NCBI GenBank assembly: GCA_963664835.2
Contig: CAXXUG010000020.1
Span: 434,001-498,000, forward strand
Direction: 5' to 3'
From: G963664835 sp963664835
GTDB taxonomy: Bacteria > Chloroflexota > UBA6077 > FW602-bin22 > JBCLEL01
DNA length: 64,000 nucleotides
Each line of letters begins with the position of its first letter. The first letter of the stretch is position 1. This document shows positions 24,236-33,428 of the stretch, one piece after another. The translations under genes and the position numbers were made by a program. Below the pieces are notes generated by a model that saw only the letters and a list, made by a program, of their open reading frames with translations, searched no databases and had not been told where the DNA came from.

Positions 24236-25315
24236 ATGTCCCAGAGGCGTGACCAGCCGAGGGTGCTTTTCACCTGCGGCCGCGAGCCTACCTACGTTCG
24301 AAACGCCGTTCTCCGGCGGGCGTTGCTTGATCGCTTCGAAGTCACTGAAGTGACCAGCCACGCTCACAGCTACGTCAGGCGGTTGGTGGAAATCGCTGGC
24401 AAGCTGGCGTTTCGTAAGCCGGCGTACGACGTTGCCGTGGCAGGTTTTCTCGGCCAGCCGCTCGGATTGGCCCTCACCGCTCTCGGATCGGCGCCAGTCA
24501 TAACAGACTGCTTCGTCTCGCTGTTCGACACGATTTGCCTGGACCGCCGGCTGGCGCCGCCGTCTTCGCCGCTTGGTTCCGCTGTCCGCGTGCTGGAGTC
24601 GCTTGCCGCTCGGCGGTCGGCGCTCTTGCTGACGGACACGAGCGAGCACTCGCGGCTCTACCATCAACTCTACGGCGTCGCCGCCAGCAGGATTGCAGCC
24701 ATCCCGGTAGGCTTCGATGACCAACTGTTCGAGCGTCAATCGCAGCCGGAGAATTCGATGCCGTTGCGCGTCCTCTACTATTGCTCGTTCATGCCGCTGC
24801 ACGGCGTCGACGTGGTGGTTAAAGCGGCGGCCATTTTGCGCGATAACCGCGACATTGTATTCGACATAATCGGCGATGGGCCACAGCGACGAGCCTGCGA
24901 GAAGAGCGTACGAGAAGCTCGGCTCACAAACCTTGAGTTTCGTCCTTGGATGGCGCCGTCCGCGCTCGCCCAAAGGATCGGCCAGGCGGACATCTGTTTG
25001 GCGGGCCCGTTCGGCACGACCGGCAAGGCTGGCCGGGTAGTCACAGGCAAGACCTACCAGTCCATGGCCGTGGGCCGACCGCCCATAGTCGGGGATTCGC
25101 CGGCAACCCGCGCGGTCTTCACCGACGGTACCCATGCCCTGTTTTGCCGGCGAGGCGATCCAGGCTCGCTCGCGCAGGGAATTCTCAAACTGGCCGAAGA
25201 CAGTAATCTACGAAAGCGGTTGGCAGAAGACGCCGCCGATTATGCCTGGAGGGAGTTCGGGCCGGAGGCGATGGCGGACCGAGTGGAGCGCGCGGTTATG
25301 CTCGCGGTGGATTAA
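24236..25315 (+). CDS. Glycosyltransferase family 4
   Basis: A 359-residue GT-B glycosyltransferase acting on surface glycans. The N-terminal domain begins VLFTCGREPTYVRNAVLRRA. The donor domain has RVLYYCSFMPLHGVDVVVKA, IVFDIIGDGPQRR and LEFRPWMAPSALAQRIGQAD. It then has GKTYQSMAVGRPPIVGDSPA and CRRGDPGSLAQGILKLAED, matching the GT4 pattern, although the usual E-x7-E is changed around the K-T-Y-Q-S region. It stands alone on the plus strand beside the repeat/IS block and converges with a GT2 gene ten bases away. Confidence 0.88.
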   Translation: MSQRRDQPRVLFTCGREPTYVRNAVLRRALLDRFEVTEVTSHAHSYVRRLVEIAGKLAFRKPAYDVAVAGFLGQPLGLALTALGSAPVITDCFVSLFDTICLDRRLAPPSSPLGSAVRVLESLAARRSALLLTDTSEHSRLYHQLYGVAASRIAAIPVGFDDQLFERQSQPENSMPLRVLYYCSFMPLHGVDVVVKAAAILRDNRDIVFDIIGDGPQRRACEKSVREARLTNLEFRPWMAPSALAQRIGQADICLAGPFGTTGKAGRVVTGKTYQSMAVGRPPIVGDSPATRAVFTDGTHALFCRRGDPGSLAQGILKLAEDSNLRKRLAEDAADYAWREFGPEAMADRVERAVMLAVD

Positions 25316-25325
25316 GGACCTGTTT

Positions 25326-26009
25326 TCAGTCGACGAACCGGTACTTGATCAGGCTCCACAGCGCCGGAATACCGTCCCGCCAGTCGATCTTCTTGCCTTC
25401 GTCTGTGTCACGCCCAACATAGGAAATCGGTAGCTCCAGGATGTCGATGCCCCTTCGCAGCAGTTTGGCCGTGATCTCCGGCTCGATCTCAAAGTGATTG
25501 GAGCGCAAGTTCAAATCTCTCAGTAGCTGTGTGGGAATCACCTTGTAGCAGGTCTCCATGTCAGTGAGAGAAGCGCCGTAGAGCAGATTCGTGGTCGCCG
25601 TCAGAAGCTTGTTGCCGATCAACTGCACCAGTGACATGTTCCGGAGGCGACCGAGAAAGCGCGATCCATAGACAACCCGCGTCCTGCCGTCGCGCAAGGG
25701 CGCAAGCAACGACTGGTACTCTTGCGGATCGTACTCCAGGTCAGCGTCCTGGATGATAGTGAATCGGCCGGTCGCTGCCTGCACGCCCGTCCGAATCGCC
25801 GCCCCTTTTCCCATGTTGGTCTCGTGGTCGATCACCCGAAGATAATCTAACTTGATGTGAGACAGCTTTTCGCTGGTGTCGTCGGTGGAGCAGTCGTTGA
25901 CGACGATAATCTCTTTGTCTATCGGCGAACGAGCTACGCGCCGGATAATCTCGGTGATCGTGACGCTCTCGTTGTAGGTGGGGATCAGGACGGTAAGTTC
26001 AGGACTGAT
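25326..26009 (-). CDS. Family 2 glycosyltransferase (dolichyl-phosphate mannosyltransferase-like), start unclear
   Basis: The frame carries LTVLIPTYNESVTITEIIRR, IIVVNDCSTDDTSEKL, MGKGAAIRTGVQAATGRFTI with QDADLEYDPQEY (the DxD site), then VVYGSRFLG. It lacks the C-terminal membrane domain of the 11.2 kb GT2 enzyme. There is no standard start: the frame is open only from 26018, after an in-frame TAG at 26021-26019. The first codons read IVLISPELTVLIPTYN without ATG, GTG or TTG. ATC at 26009, seven or so bases after AAGAGGTAG, is the best-placed start, or a base error has hidden an ATG. GTG 25835 would delete the nucleotide-binding strands. It follows nuoN. Confidence 0.75.
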   Translation of the reverse strand: MSPELTVLIPTYNESVTITEIIRRVARSPIDKEIIVVNDCSTDDTSEKLSHIKLDYLRVIDHETNMGKGAAIRTGVQAATGRFTIIQDADLEYDPQEYQSLLAPLRDGRTRVVYGSRFLGRLRNMSLVQLIGNKLLTATTNLLYGASLTDMETCYKVIPTQLLRDLNLRSNHFEIEPEITAKLLRRGIDILELPISYVGRDTDEGKKIDWRDGIPALWSLIKYRFVD

Positions 26010-26051
26010 GAGAACGATCTACCTCTTACAAATCAATTGACGTGTCCAGGA

Positions 26052-27536
26052 CTAGGGAGTAGCCACGCCGCCAAACGCGGCGGCGCCGGTTGGAATCATA
26101 GGGAACAGTCCAAGCTGGATTGTCGCAACCACGGCCACGGTAATTATTATGCCGGCTGGTATGCTAATTCGCCGGCTCACCGCCTCAGCCGCCGGCTGAC
26201 TGTACATCGCCAGTATCACTCGCAGGTAGTAGTAGGCCGCAACGACGCTGGTCAGTACGCCAACGATCGCGAGCTCAAGGAAGCCGGCCTGGATGGCTGC
26301 GCTGAATACGTACAGCTTTGCGAGGAAGCCGGCGGTCGGAGGAATGCCGGCCAGAGACAGCATGAAGACGAGCATCGCCAAGGCCAGCGCCGGCGATCTT
26401 TGCCAGAGTCCGTTCAAGTCGTCGAATCCGACGTGTTGGTCGTCCTTCGCAATCACGATTATCACCGCGAAAGCTCCCAGGTTCATGAAGGCATAGGCCA
26501 TCACGTAGTACATTACGCCTTCCAGGCTGAACAGCACACCGCCAGGGTCGGCACGGCTCGAAGCGACAATCGCTACAAGGATGTAGCCTGCCTGGGCGAT
26601 GCTCGAGTAAGCCAGCAGCCGCTTGAGGTTGGTCTGGAGCAGCGCGGCAACGTTTCCGACGACCATTGTCAGGATGGCGATCAAACTGAGGATCAATCCC
26701 CACTCGTCACGCAGCCCTGCCATCGCCTCGTTGAGCAGCCGCCACAGCGCGATGAATACGGCCACCTTGGTGCCCACCGACATGAATGCCGTCACTGAGG
26801 TTGGAGCGCCCTCATAGACGTCGGGCGTCCACATATGGAAAGGCACCAACGAGAGCTTGAACGCGAGTCCAACCAGCAGCAACCCCAGACCAGTTACCAG
26901 AATCGCTTGGGTCGAGATGCCGGAATCGCCAGGCGCGAGCCCGATGCCGGTCGCGATGCCCTGAAACAGGGTGGACCTGGTGGCGCCGAAGACCAGTCCC
27001 GAGCCATACACCAAGAATCCCAGGGAGAAGGCGCCAAGCAGAAAGTACTTCATGGCCGCTTCTTCCGACGACAGACGCGGCCGGGCAAAGGCTGTCAGCA
27101 CGTATAGGCCGATTGACAGTATCTCTATACCGATTATCAGCAACAAGAGATCGCTGCTGGCGCTCAGCACCAGCATTCCGGCTGTGCAGAACAGCAGAAG
27201 GGCGTAAAACTCAGATGGGTCGCGGATCAGGTTCGACAGCTGGCTGGTCGAGAGCAGGATCGTAAGGCCGGCGACTACCAGCGATGCGGTCGCGAAGAAC
27301 ACGAAGAGATTGTCGACCACAATCATGCCGGCGAATCCGTACTGGTTGTAGTCCCACAGTCGCAGGGTGAAGAACAGGGCAACCACGATTCCGAACAGGC
27401 TTATGCCGGCCAGGGTGGGCCCGCCTGCCCTCTTGACGAACAATCCGGCCATCAGGACTACCACCGCGGTCAGGGCCACCGATATCAGCGGGAACAGCAG
27501 CTTCAGATCGATTTCTGGCGTTATTATGGACGTCAC
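26052..27536 (-). CDS. nuoN: NADH-quinone oxidoreductase subunit N
   Basis: A 494-residue antiporter-like membrane subunit of complex I, one of three proton-pumping modules. About 14 helices are apparent. Family marks include LLIIGIEILSIGLYVLTAFA, the lysine-bearing LAFKLSLVPFHMWTPDVYEG, NLKRLLAYSSIAQAGYILVA and GIPPTAGFLAKLYVF. The start overlaps the nuoM stop (ATGA). It is the last gene of the nuoA-N operon. Confidence 0.97.
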   Translation of the reverse strand: MTSIITPEIDLKLLFPLISVALTAVVVLMAGLFVKRAGGPTLAGISLFGIVVALFFTLRLWDYNQYGFAGMIVVDNLFVFFATASLVVAGLTILLSTSQLSNLIRDPSEFYALLLFCTAGMLVLSASSDLLLLIIGIEILSIGLYVLTAFARPRLSSEEAAMKYFLLGAFSLGFLVYGSGLVFGATRSTLFQGIATGIGLAPGDSGISTQAILVTGLGLLLVGLAFKLSLVPFHMWTPDVYEGAPTSVTAFMSVGTKVAVFIALWRLLNEAMAGLRDEWGLILSLIAILTMVVGNVAALLQTNLKRLLAYSSIAQAGYILVAIVASSRADPGGVLFSLEGVMYYVMAYAFMNLGAFAVIIVIAKDDQHVGFDDLNGLWQRSPALALAMLVFMLSLAGIPPTAGFLAKLYVFSAAIQAGFLELAIVGVLTSVVAAYYYLRVILAMYSQPAAEAVSRRISIPAGIIITVAVVATIQLGLFPMIPTGAAAFGGVATP

Positions 27537-29098
27537 GGCTGTGCCCTAGCTTCCTCGCTCGACGCCGGCAGGAAAGGACCGCCAGCATTGCCCGACTGGG
27601 TATGCGTGAATTCGACGGACGTGGTGACTGCGGCGCTCGTCGCCGGCTCTACTACGCTCAGCAATGGCCGCGGATACAACCCGATCGCTACGATCAGTAT
27701 TAGCAAAGGAACCAGGGTAACGGCCTCCAATGGCCGAACGTCACCCGAGCCGGTGGTCGGATGCTGGCTCGCCGGCCCGTGCAAGACTCTCCCGACCAGG
27801 CGCAAAAGATAGATCACGCCGATGACGATGCCTCCAAGGGCGATGATGGCCTCGACAGGTCGCGTCTCGTATAGGCCGGATAGCAGTAGGAACTCGCCAA
27901 CGAAACCGTTCAGGCCCGGCAGTCCGGCCGCTGAGAAGATTGCGAGGGTCGTGAATGCCGCCATCGCCGGCCAACGCGCCGCAAGTCCGCCGAGCGAGGA
28001 CAACTCGTAGCTGCCGGTCCGGGCGTGAATCATGGCTGCCAGTACGAAGAGCATCCCGGCGCTGATACCGTGGTTGACCATTTGGACAACCGCTCCCAGC
28101 AGCGCCCTCTCCTGGTCGGCGAAGATTCCCAACACGATGAATCCCAAGTGGGCGATGCTCGAGTAAGCGAGAACGTTGATCATGTCTCGCTGGGCGAAGG
28201 CGGCAAGACCGCCGTAGATTATCCCCACAATCCCTAGTCCAGCCAACCACGGGCCGTAGGTCGCGGCCGAGTCGGGGAATAGCGGAATCGCGATCCGAAT
28301 GAATCCATATGCTCCCACCTTTGCCAGCATGGTTGCGACAACCAGAGTCGCCGCCGGCGATTGCCGGTACAGGTTCGGCAGCCAGGTGTGCAAGGGGAAG
28401 ATCGGCGTCTTGATGGCGAACGCCAACGCGAATCCCAAGAACAGCCACTGCTCGGTGCCAGCCGGCAAATCCGCACTCATAAGCCGTTCCAGCTCGAAGG
28501 TCGGTTGGTTGGTCAAATCGGCGGCGATGAAATGGAGCGAAAGTATCGCAACCAGCATCAGAAGACTGCCCACCGCCGTATAGATAAAGAACTTCATCGC
28601 CGCGGCCGCCCGGTCAGGTCCGCCGGCCGTGGCGACCAGGATGTACATAGGGACCAACATGAATTCCCAGAATATGAAGAACAGAATCAGGTCGCGAGCG
28701 GCGAACGATCCGATAACGGCACCCGATAGGAAGAGTGTGAAAACCGTTATTTCCCACGCGCGCTTGCCATCCGTGATGGATGAGGCAAGCAAGGATATCA
28801 GTGTGAGTGTGGCTGTGAGCAGTATCATTGCCAGGCTAATGCCATCGATACCCAGGCTGTAACTAATGCCGAAGCGAGAAAGCCAGCCCAACTCCTCAAC
28901 GTACTGGAAACCGCTCTCGTTGGTGTCGAACAGGGCAAATACGAATGCTGCCAACGCCAAGTTGACCAGGGCGAACGCGATAGAGATGCCGCGCAGGGTT
29001 CCGACGTTTGTCCTGGGGATGGCGAGGCAGATCAGCGCGCCGACCACCGGCAGAAAAATCAGCCAGCTTAATACCGGAAAGCTCAATTCGCTGCTCAA
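27533..29098 (-). CDS. nuoM: NADH-quinone oxidoreductase subunit M
   Basis: A 521-residue antiporter-like subunit. Recognisable blocks are YSLGIDGISLAMILLTATLT, LIFFIFWEFMLVPMYILVA with the conserved membrane glutamate, AFAIKTPIFPLHTWLP with the pumping lysine, and DMINVLAYSSIAHLGFIVLG. It lies between nuoL (three-base gap) and nuoN (four-base overlap). It pumps protons as part of the membrane arm. Confidence 0.97.
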   Translation of the reverse strand: MSSELSFPVLSWLIFLPVVGALICLAIPRTNVGTLRGISIAFALVNLALAAFVFALFDTNESGFQYVEELGWLSRFGISYSLGIDGISLAMILLTATLTLISLLASSITDGKRAWEITVFTLFLSGAVIGSFAARDLILFFIFWEFMLVPMYILVATAGGPDRAAAAMKFFIYTAVGSLLMLVAILSLHFIAADLTNQPTFELERLMSADLPAGTEQWLFLGFALAFAIKTPIFPLHTWLPNLYRQSPAATLVVATMLAKVGAYGFIRIAIPLFPDSAATYGPWLAGLGIVGIIYGGLAAFAQRDMINVLAYSSIAHLGFIVLGIFADQERALLGAVVQMVNHGISAGMLFVLAAMIHARTGSYELSSLGGLAARWPAMAAFTTLAIFSAAGLPGLNGFVGEFLLLSGLYETRPVEAIIALGGIVIGVIYLLRLVGRVLHGPASQHPTTGSGDVRPLEAVTLVPLLILIVAIGLYPRPLLSVVEPATSAAVTTSVEFTHTQSGNAGGPFLPASSEEARAQP

Positions 29099-29101
29099 CG
29101 G

Positions 29102-31006
29102 TTAGATCCCCACGGCCAGCGCATACGCCACGACCAACACGGCTCCGGCCACCATGACGACCAGGTAGGTCCGGGCGTAGCCGGTTTGGAATACTCCTAG
29201 GACTCGCGCGCCGGCTCGTGTGTAGATGTCGAAACCTCGCACTATCCCGTCAATGACAACCGGATCGGCTACTATCGAGATCAAGTTTGCCAGCCAGTAC
29301 GCCGGCCGGACGAATACCAGTCTGTAGAGGTGCTCGATGTAGTAGTCGTTTTGGAGCAGTCTCCGCAGCCAGCCCTCGGACGAGAACTCTGCAGACACCG
29401 GCCGCGATCTACCGAAGCTCGAGTAGGCTAACGCCAGGCCGGCGATGCCCGCCACCGCCGAGACCGCCGCGATCAGCCAATATCCTCCCACCCCAATCTC
29501 CGGCTGGTGGGCTTCGACAAACGTGGGATGCAAGAATGACTCAAACGCGTTCGTCGCTCCGGGAATCTGAATGAACCCTGCGATCGCCGAGAATGTCGCC
29601 AGCACGATCAACGGAACGTAAATGTTCAACCCTGGTCTGTGTAAGTGTGCAGCCACGTCGTCGGGTACGCGGGATTCTCCGTGAAAAGTCAGGAAGAATG
29701 CGCGGAACACGTAATATCCAGTTATCGCGCTGGTCAGTATCGCTATCAATCCCAGCGCCCAACCCCCACTCTCACCGAGAAACGCCGCGGCGATGATCTC
29801 GTCTTTGCTGAAGAAGCCGGAGAACAACGGGAATCCGATCAGCGCGAGCGACCCAATCAAAAATGTCCAGTAGACCAGCGGCAGGCGTGAGCGCAGACCG
29901 CCCATGCGGTCCATCTCTTCCTCTCCGGCTAGAGCGTGTATGACCGCGCCGGCCGCCAAAAAGAGCAGTGCCTTGAAGAAGGCGTGCGTTACCAAGTGGA
30001 ACAGGGCCGCTCCGAAGGCGCCAACTCCCAACGCCAGCGTCATATACCCGAGTTGGCTGACGGTGGAATAGGCCAAGACTCGTTTGATGTTGGTCTTTAC
30101 CGAGCCGATGGTAGCGGCGAATAGTGCGGTCAATGCACCAATGGCAACAACTACCGCCATCGTCACAGGCGCCAGCTCGAACAATGGGTGGCTGCGGGCA
30201 ATCAGATACACGCCGGCCGTGACCATCGTCGCCGCGTGGATCAGTGCGCTGACCGGCGTCGGGCCCTCCATTGCATCCGGCAGCCACACGTATAACGGAA
30301 GCTGTGCCGACTTTGCCGCCGCGCCGAGCAGCAACAGCAACGTTATCGCCGTGATCATTCCGTCGCCGACCGGCCGGTTCGACGCTGACTCAAATACCTT
30401 CGCGTATTCGATCGCTCCAAGGTTCACGATCATCAAGAACGTGGCCAGCATTATTCCCACGTCGCCTATCGTGTTGACTACGAACGCCTTGATGCCGGCG
30501 TCGGCCGCTTCTCGCCGTTGGAACCAGAACGCGATCAGCAGGTACGAGCACAGGCCGACACCACCCCAACCAATCAGTAGCATCACGAAGTTATCGGCTA
30601 GCACCAACACCAACATCGCGAGGATGAAAAGGTTCATATAGGCGAAGAACCGGATGTAGCCGTCATCGTCGCTCATATAGCCGGTCGAGTAGACGTGAAT
30701 CACGAACCCGACGCCGGTGACGACCAATCCCATGTGGAGCGACAGAGGGTCTATCAGCAGACCCATCGGAACCGACAGGCCCCCGCCTGCGAACCAGGTG
30801 TAAAGGGTGTCAGTCTCTACGCGAGACGACTCCGGTTGACCAAGCAGCGAGACGAGACGGGCCAGGACTACGACAAACGAGATTCCAATGACGCCGGACC
30901 CAACGTATCCGGCCCAACGCCGGGGAAGCAGCGCGCCGAAGATGGCGCAGTATAGGAATCCCAGGGCCGGAAAAGCCAATGCCAGCCACAGAGAGTCAAA
31001 CAGCAA
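29102..31006 (-). CDS. nuoL: NADH-quinone oxidoreductase subunit L
   Basis: The 634-residue distal antiporter-like subunit. It contains FVMLLIGWGGVGLCSYLLIA, AAAKSAQLPLYVWLPDAMEG, TPVSALIHAATMVTAGVYLI, NIKRVLAYSTVSQLGYMTLA and a long C-terminal region that in the family forms the lateral helix. Length is typical. It is seven bases downstream of nuoK. Confidence 0.97.
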   Translation of the reverse strand: MLFDSLWLALAFPALGFLYCAIFGALLPRRWAGYVGSGVIGISFVVVLARLVSLLGQPESSRVETDTLYTWFAGGGLSVPMGLLIDPLSLHMGLVVTGVGFVIHVYSTGYMSDDDGYIRFFAYMNLFILAMLVLVLADNFVMLLIGWGGVGLCSYLLIAFWFQRREAADAGIKAFVVNTIGDVGIMLATFLMIVNLGAIEYAKVFESASNRPVGDGMITAITLLLLLGAAAKSAQLPLYVWLPDAMEGPTPVSALIHAATMVTAGVYLIARSHPLFELAPVTMAVVVAIGALTALFAATIGSVKTNIKRVLAYSTVSQLGYMTLALGVGAFGAALFHLVTHAFFKALLFLAAGAVIHALAGEEEMDRMGGLRSRLPLVYWTFLIGSLALIGFPLFSGFFSKDEIIAAAFLGESGGWALGLIAILTSAITGYYVFRAFFLTFHGESRVPDDVAAHLHRPGLNIYVPLIVLATFSAIAGFIQIPGATNAFESFLHPTFVEAHQPEIGVGGYWLIAAVSAVAGIAGLALAYSSFGRSRPVSAEFSSEGWLRRLLQNDYYIEHLYRLVFVRPAYWLANLISIVADPVVIDGIVRGFDIYTRAGARVLGVFQTGYARTYLVVMVAGAVLVVAYALAVGI

Positions 31007-31012
31007 AAGTCA

Positions 31013-31318
31013 TCAGCCCTTGAGCGTGTTGATTTCGTCGATATCTATGGAGGCTCTCGATCGATAGATCGCAACGATGATAGCAAGCCCCACTACGACC
31101 TCCGCCGCGGCAATCGTGAGTATGAAGAAAACAAACACCTGGCCGTCGACCACGTTGAAGTAGCGGGTAAATGCCGCGAATAGCAGCCCGCCCGCGTTAA
31201 GCATCAGCTCGATCGACATGAACATCACAAGCGGATTCTTGCGAATCACCACTCCGAGAACGCCAATAGTGAAAATCACTGCGCTCAACAGGAGGTAGTA
31301 CGACAGAGGCGCGATCAC
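31013..31318 (-). CDS. nuoK: NADH-quinone oxidoreductase subunit K
   Basis: A 101-residue membrane subunit with three helices. The open frame extends upstream, but GTG 31318 overlaps the nuoJ stop (GTGA) and gives the standard length, beginning VIAPLSYYLLLSAVIFTIGV. The two conserved membrane glutamates are in FMSIELMLNAGG and IAAAEVVVGLAII. It forms part of the proton path between NuoJ and NuoN. Confidence 0.96.
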   Translation of the reverse strand: MIAPLSYYLLLSAVIFTIGVLGVVIRKNPLVMFMSIELMLNAGGLLFAAFTRYFNVVDGQVFVFFILTIAAAEVVVGLAIIVAIYRSRASIDIDEINTLKG

Positions 31319-31842
31319 TGTGTCCCCCGAGAGCCAGGCCGGCTTATCACGGTCGCGCCGACAATTGCGGCCAGCAGCAGGATCGACACCACCTCGAACG
31401 GCAGCAGGTAGGTCGTGAAGAGTACAGTGCCAACCGCCTGGACGTTGTCTCCCCAAGTCGGTCCGGGCGGTGGATACTCCGCCAATTGCGATTCGAGCAC
31501 GCCGGCCAGCAATAGAATGGCGACTTGCCCAAGGAGCACGAACGCCAAGATCAAACCGACTATCGCCTGGTTTTTGATCGGATCGGGCGCTTCGCCCTCG
31601 GCCGGATTCAAGAGAGTGATCACGAAGAGGAACAGGACCATGATGGCTCCGGCGTAGATCAGCACCTGCACCGCGGTCAGGAACTCCGCGTTTAGCGTTA
31701 GATAGAGTACCGCGACGCCCAGCAGGTTGAGCACCAGATAGATGGCGCTATGGACCGGCTTGGTCGCCAGAATCACCATCAAAGCGGCGCCGATCACAAT
31801 CACGGTGAGCAGGCCGAAGAACAGGAGAACGCCTAGCTCCAA
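31315..31842 (-). CDS. nuoJ: NADH-quinone oxidoreductase subunit J
   Basis: A 175-residue five-helix membrane subunit. The family signature is LTAVQVLIYAGAIMVLFLFV, which includes the pi-bulge helix region. It ends VGATVISRPGSRGTQ and overlaps nuoK by four bases. It follows nuoI with a 64-base gap containing no separate gene. Confidence 0.95.
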   Translation of the reverse strand: MELGVLLFFGLLTVIVIGAALMVILATKPVHSAIYLVLNLLGVAVLYLTLNAEFLTAVQVLIYAGAIMVLFLFVITLLNPAEGEAPDPIKNQAIVGLILAFVLLGQVAILLLAGVLESQLAEYPPPGPTWGDNVQAVGTVLFTTYLLPFEVVSILLLAAIVGATVISRPGSRGTQ

Positions 31843-31906
31843 GCGGACCTCTTTCTTACTCTAGTTCGAGTCTTCGCGGATTCCTTCGAACTTCGCGAAG
31901 AGATAC

Positions 31907-32425
31907 TCAATGCTCGTTCGCAGGACTTGCGTCGCCGCCCGATCTTGGCTGATCTATCGGCTTCACTCCTTGCGGTTGGACAACCGGTAGCGGCTCCAAC
32001 AACCGCTCCTTCGTATAGATAAAGTCCTCGCGCTTATAGCCCGACAGCTCGTATTCGTGACCCAGTATGATCGCCTCGGTCGGGCAAACCTCTTCGCACA
32101 TACCGCAGAAGATGCACCGGATCATGTTGATCTCGTACTGCTCTGCGTACCGCTCGCCGGGCGAATAACGCGCCTCGTCGGTATTCTCGGCCGCCCCTAC
32201 GTAGATCGCATCCGCAGGGCACACACCGGCGCAGAGCGAACAACCGATGCACCTTTCCAAGCCATCCTCGTATCGCTTCAGTACGTGGCGGCCCTTGAAT
32301 CGCGGCATGCTCTTAAGCTTGGTTTCCGGGTATTGGACGGTCACCGGCTTGCGGAAGGCGTGCTTCGAGGTTGTAAAGAACCCCTTCGCCAGCGCTGCCA
32401 GGTCGCCAAGAACGTTGGTAGCCAC
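31907..32425 (-). CDS. nuoI: NADH-quinone oxidoreductase subunit I
   Basis: A 172-residue peripheral subunit carrying two [4Fe-4S] clusters (N6a and N6b), seen as CIGCSLCAGVCPADAI and CIFCGMCEEVCPTEAI. It passes electrons toward NuoB. The N-terminal amphipathic stretch (LAALAKGFFTTSKHAFRKP) contacts the membrane arm in homologues. The 10-base gap to nuoH as annotated becomes 21 bases if the nuoH frameshift is corrected. Confidence 0.97.
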   Translation of the reverse strand: MATNVLGDLAALAKGFFTTSKHAFRKPVTVQYPETKLKSMPRFKGRHVLKRYEDGLERCIGCSLCAGVCPADAIYVGAAENTDEARYSPGERYAEQYEINMIRCIFCGMCEEVCPTEAIILGHEYELSGYKREDFIYTKERLLEPLPVVQPQGVKPIDQPRSGGDASPANEH

Positions 32426-32446
32426 AGAATCCTCCCTAAGCCCGCG

Positions 32447-33428
32447 TCAACCGAGGATCACAATGCCGACCGCGGTGAGGCCTACGTTTAGCAGGGCCAG
32501 AGGCAGCAGAATCTGCCAACCGAACTTCATCAGACGGTCGTATCGCAGCCTTGGTACGGTCGCCCCGCGTCCAAATATATCCGCACATGAGCGCGAAGAC
32601 CTTCAGCACGAACCACCACGGCCCTGACGCCACCGGCCCATGATAACCGCCCAGGAACATCGTCGTTGCAATAGAGCTGATCGTGATCATTCCTATGTAC
32701 TCGGCCAAGAAGAACATCGCGAACTTCATTCCGCTGTACTCGGTGTGATAGCCGGCGGTCAGCTCTTGCTCCGCCTCGGCCATGTCGAACGGGGCGCGGT
32801 TCGTTTCGGCATATGCGGCGATCGTGAATATGATGAATCCGAGTGGCTGCAACACCACCATAGGGGTGAACTGCTGGTACTCGACGATATCGGACAGCTT
32901 GAGCGAGCCGGCGATCATAACTACACCTATCAGCGATAGGCCTAGCGCCAACTCGTAGCTGATCATCTGCGCCGATGCACGCACGCCACCCAGCAGAGAG
33001 TACTTGCTGTTCGACGCCCAGCCGGCCAGCACGATCCCGTATACGCCCATTGAGGACACCGCCAGGAAGTACAGGATGCCCACGTTCAAGTCGGCGAGAA
33101 CCAGGTCCACCGGCAGACCAAACAGGTTTACGTTTGGGCCAATCGGAATGACCGCAAACGCGATCAGCGCCGCCGTCGTCGAAATCAGGGGCGCCACGGT
33201 AAACATCAACCGGTCGGCTCCCCTTGGCGCCACGTCCTCCTTGAAAGCCAGCTTGATGCCATCGGCGAGAGGCTGGAGCAGTCCCAGTGGGCCGGTCCTG
33301 TTGGGACCGATGCGGACCTGCAGCCGGCCTACCAGCCTGCGTTCGAGCAGCGTCGCGTAGGCGAAGCCGGTCAGAAGAGCGAAAACTATTACTGCGCTCT
33401 TGATGAGCGCTATGAGTACCTCGCTCAT
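32447..33428 (-). pseudogene. nuoH: NADH-quinone oxidoreductase subunit H, frameshift near the C-terminus
   Basis: The eight-helix quinone-site subunit is intact from MSEVLIALIKSAVIVFALLT through VRIGPNRTGPLG, RAPFDMAEAEQELTAGYHTE and SGMKFAMFFLAEY to FALMCGYIWTR. Then the frame breaks in a run of four Cs on the plus strand (32563-32566). Removing one base restores ATVPRLRYDRLMKFGWQILL and PLALLNVGLTAVGIVILG with a TGA at 32449-32447, exactly the expected family end. As written, translation instead runs to 32436 with an Arg-rich tail. An essential gene broken only in a homopolymer argues for an assembly indel. The ATG overlaps the nuoG stop. Confidence 0.9.
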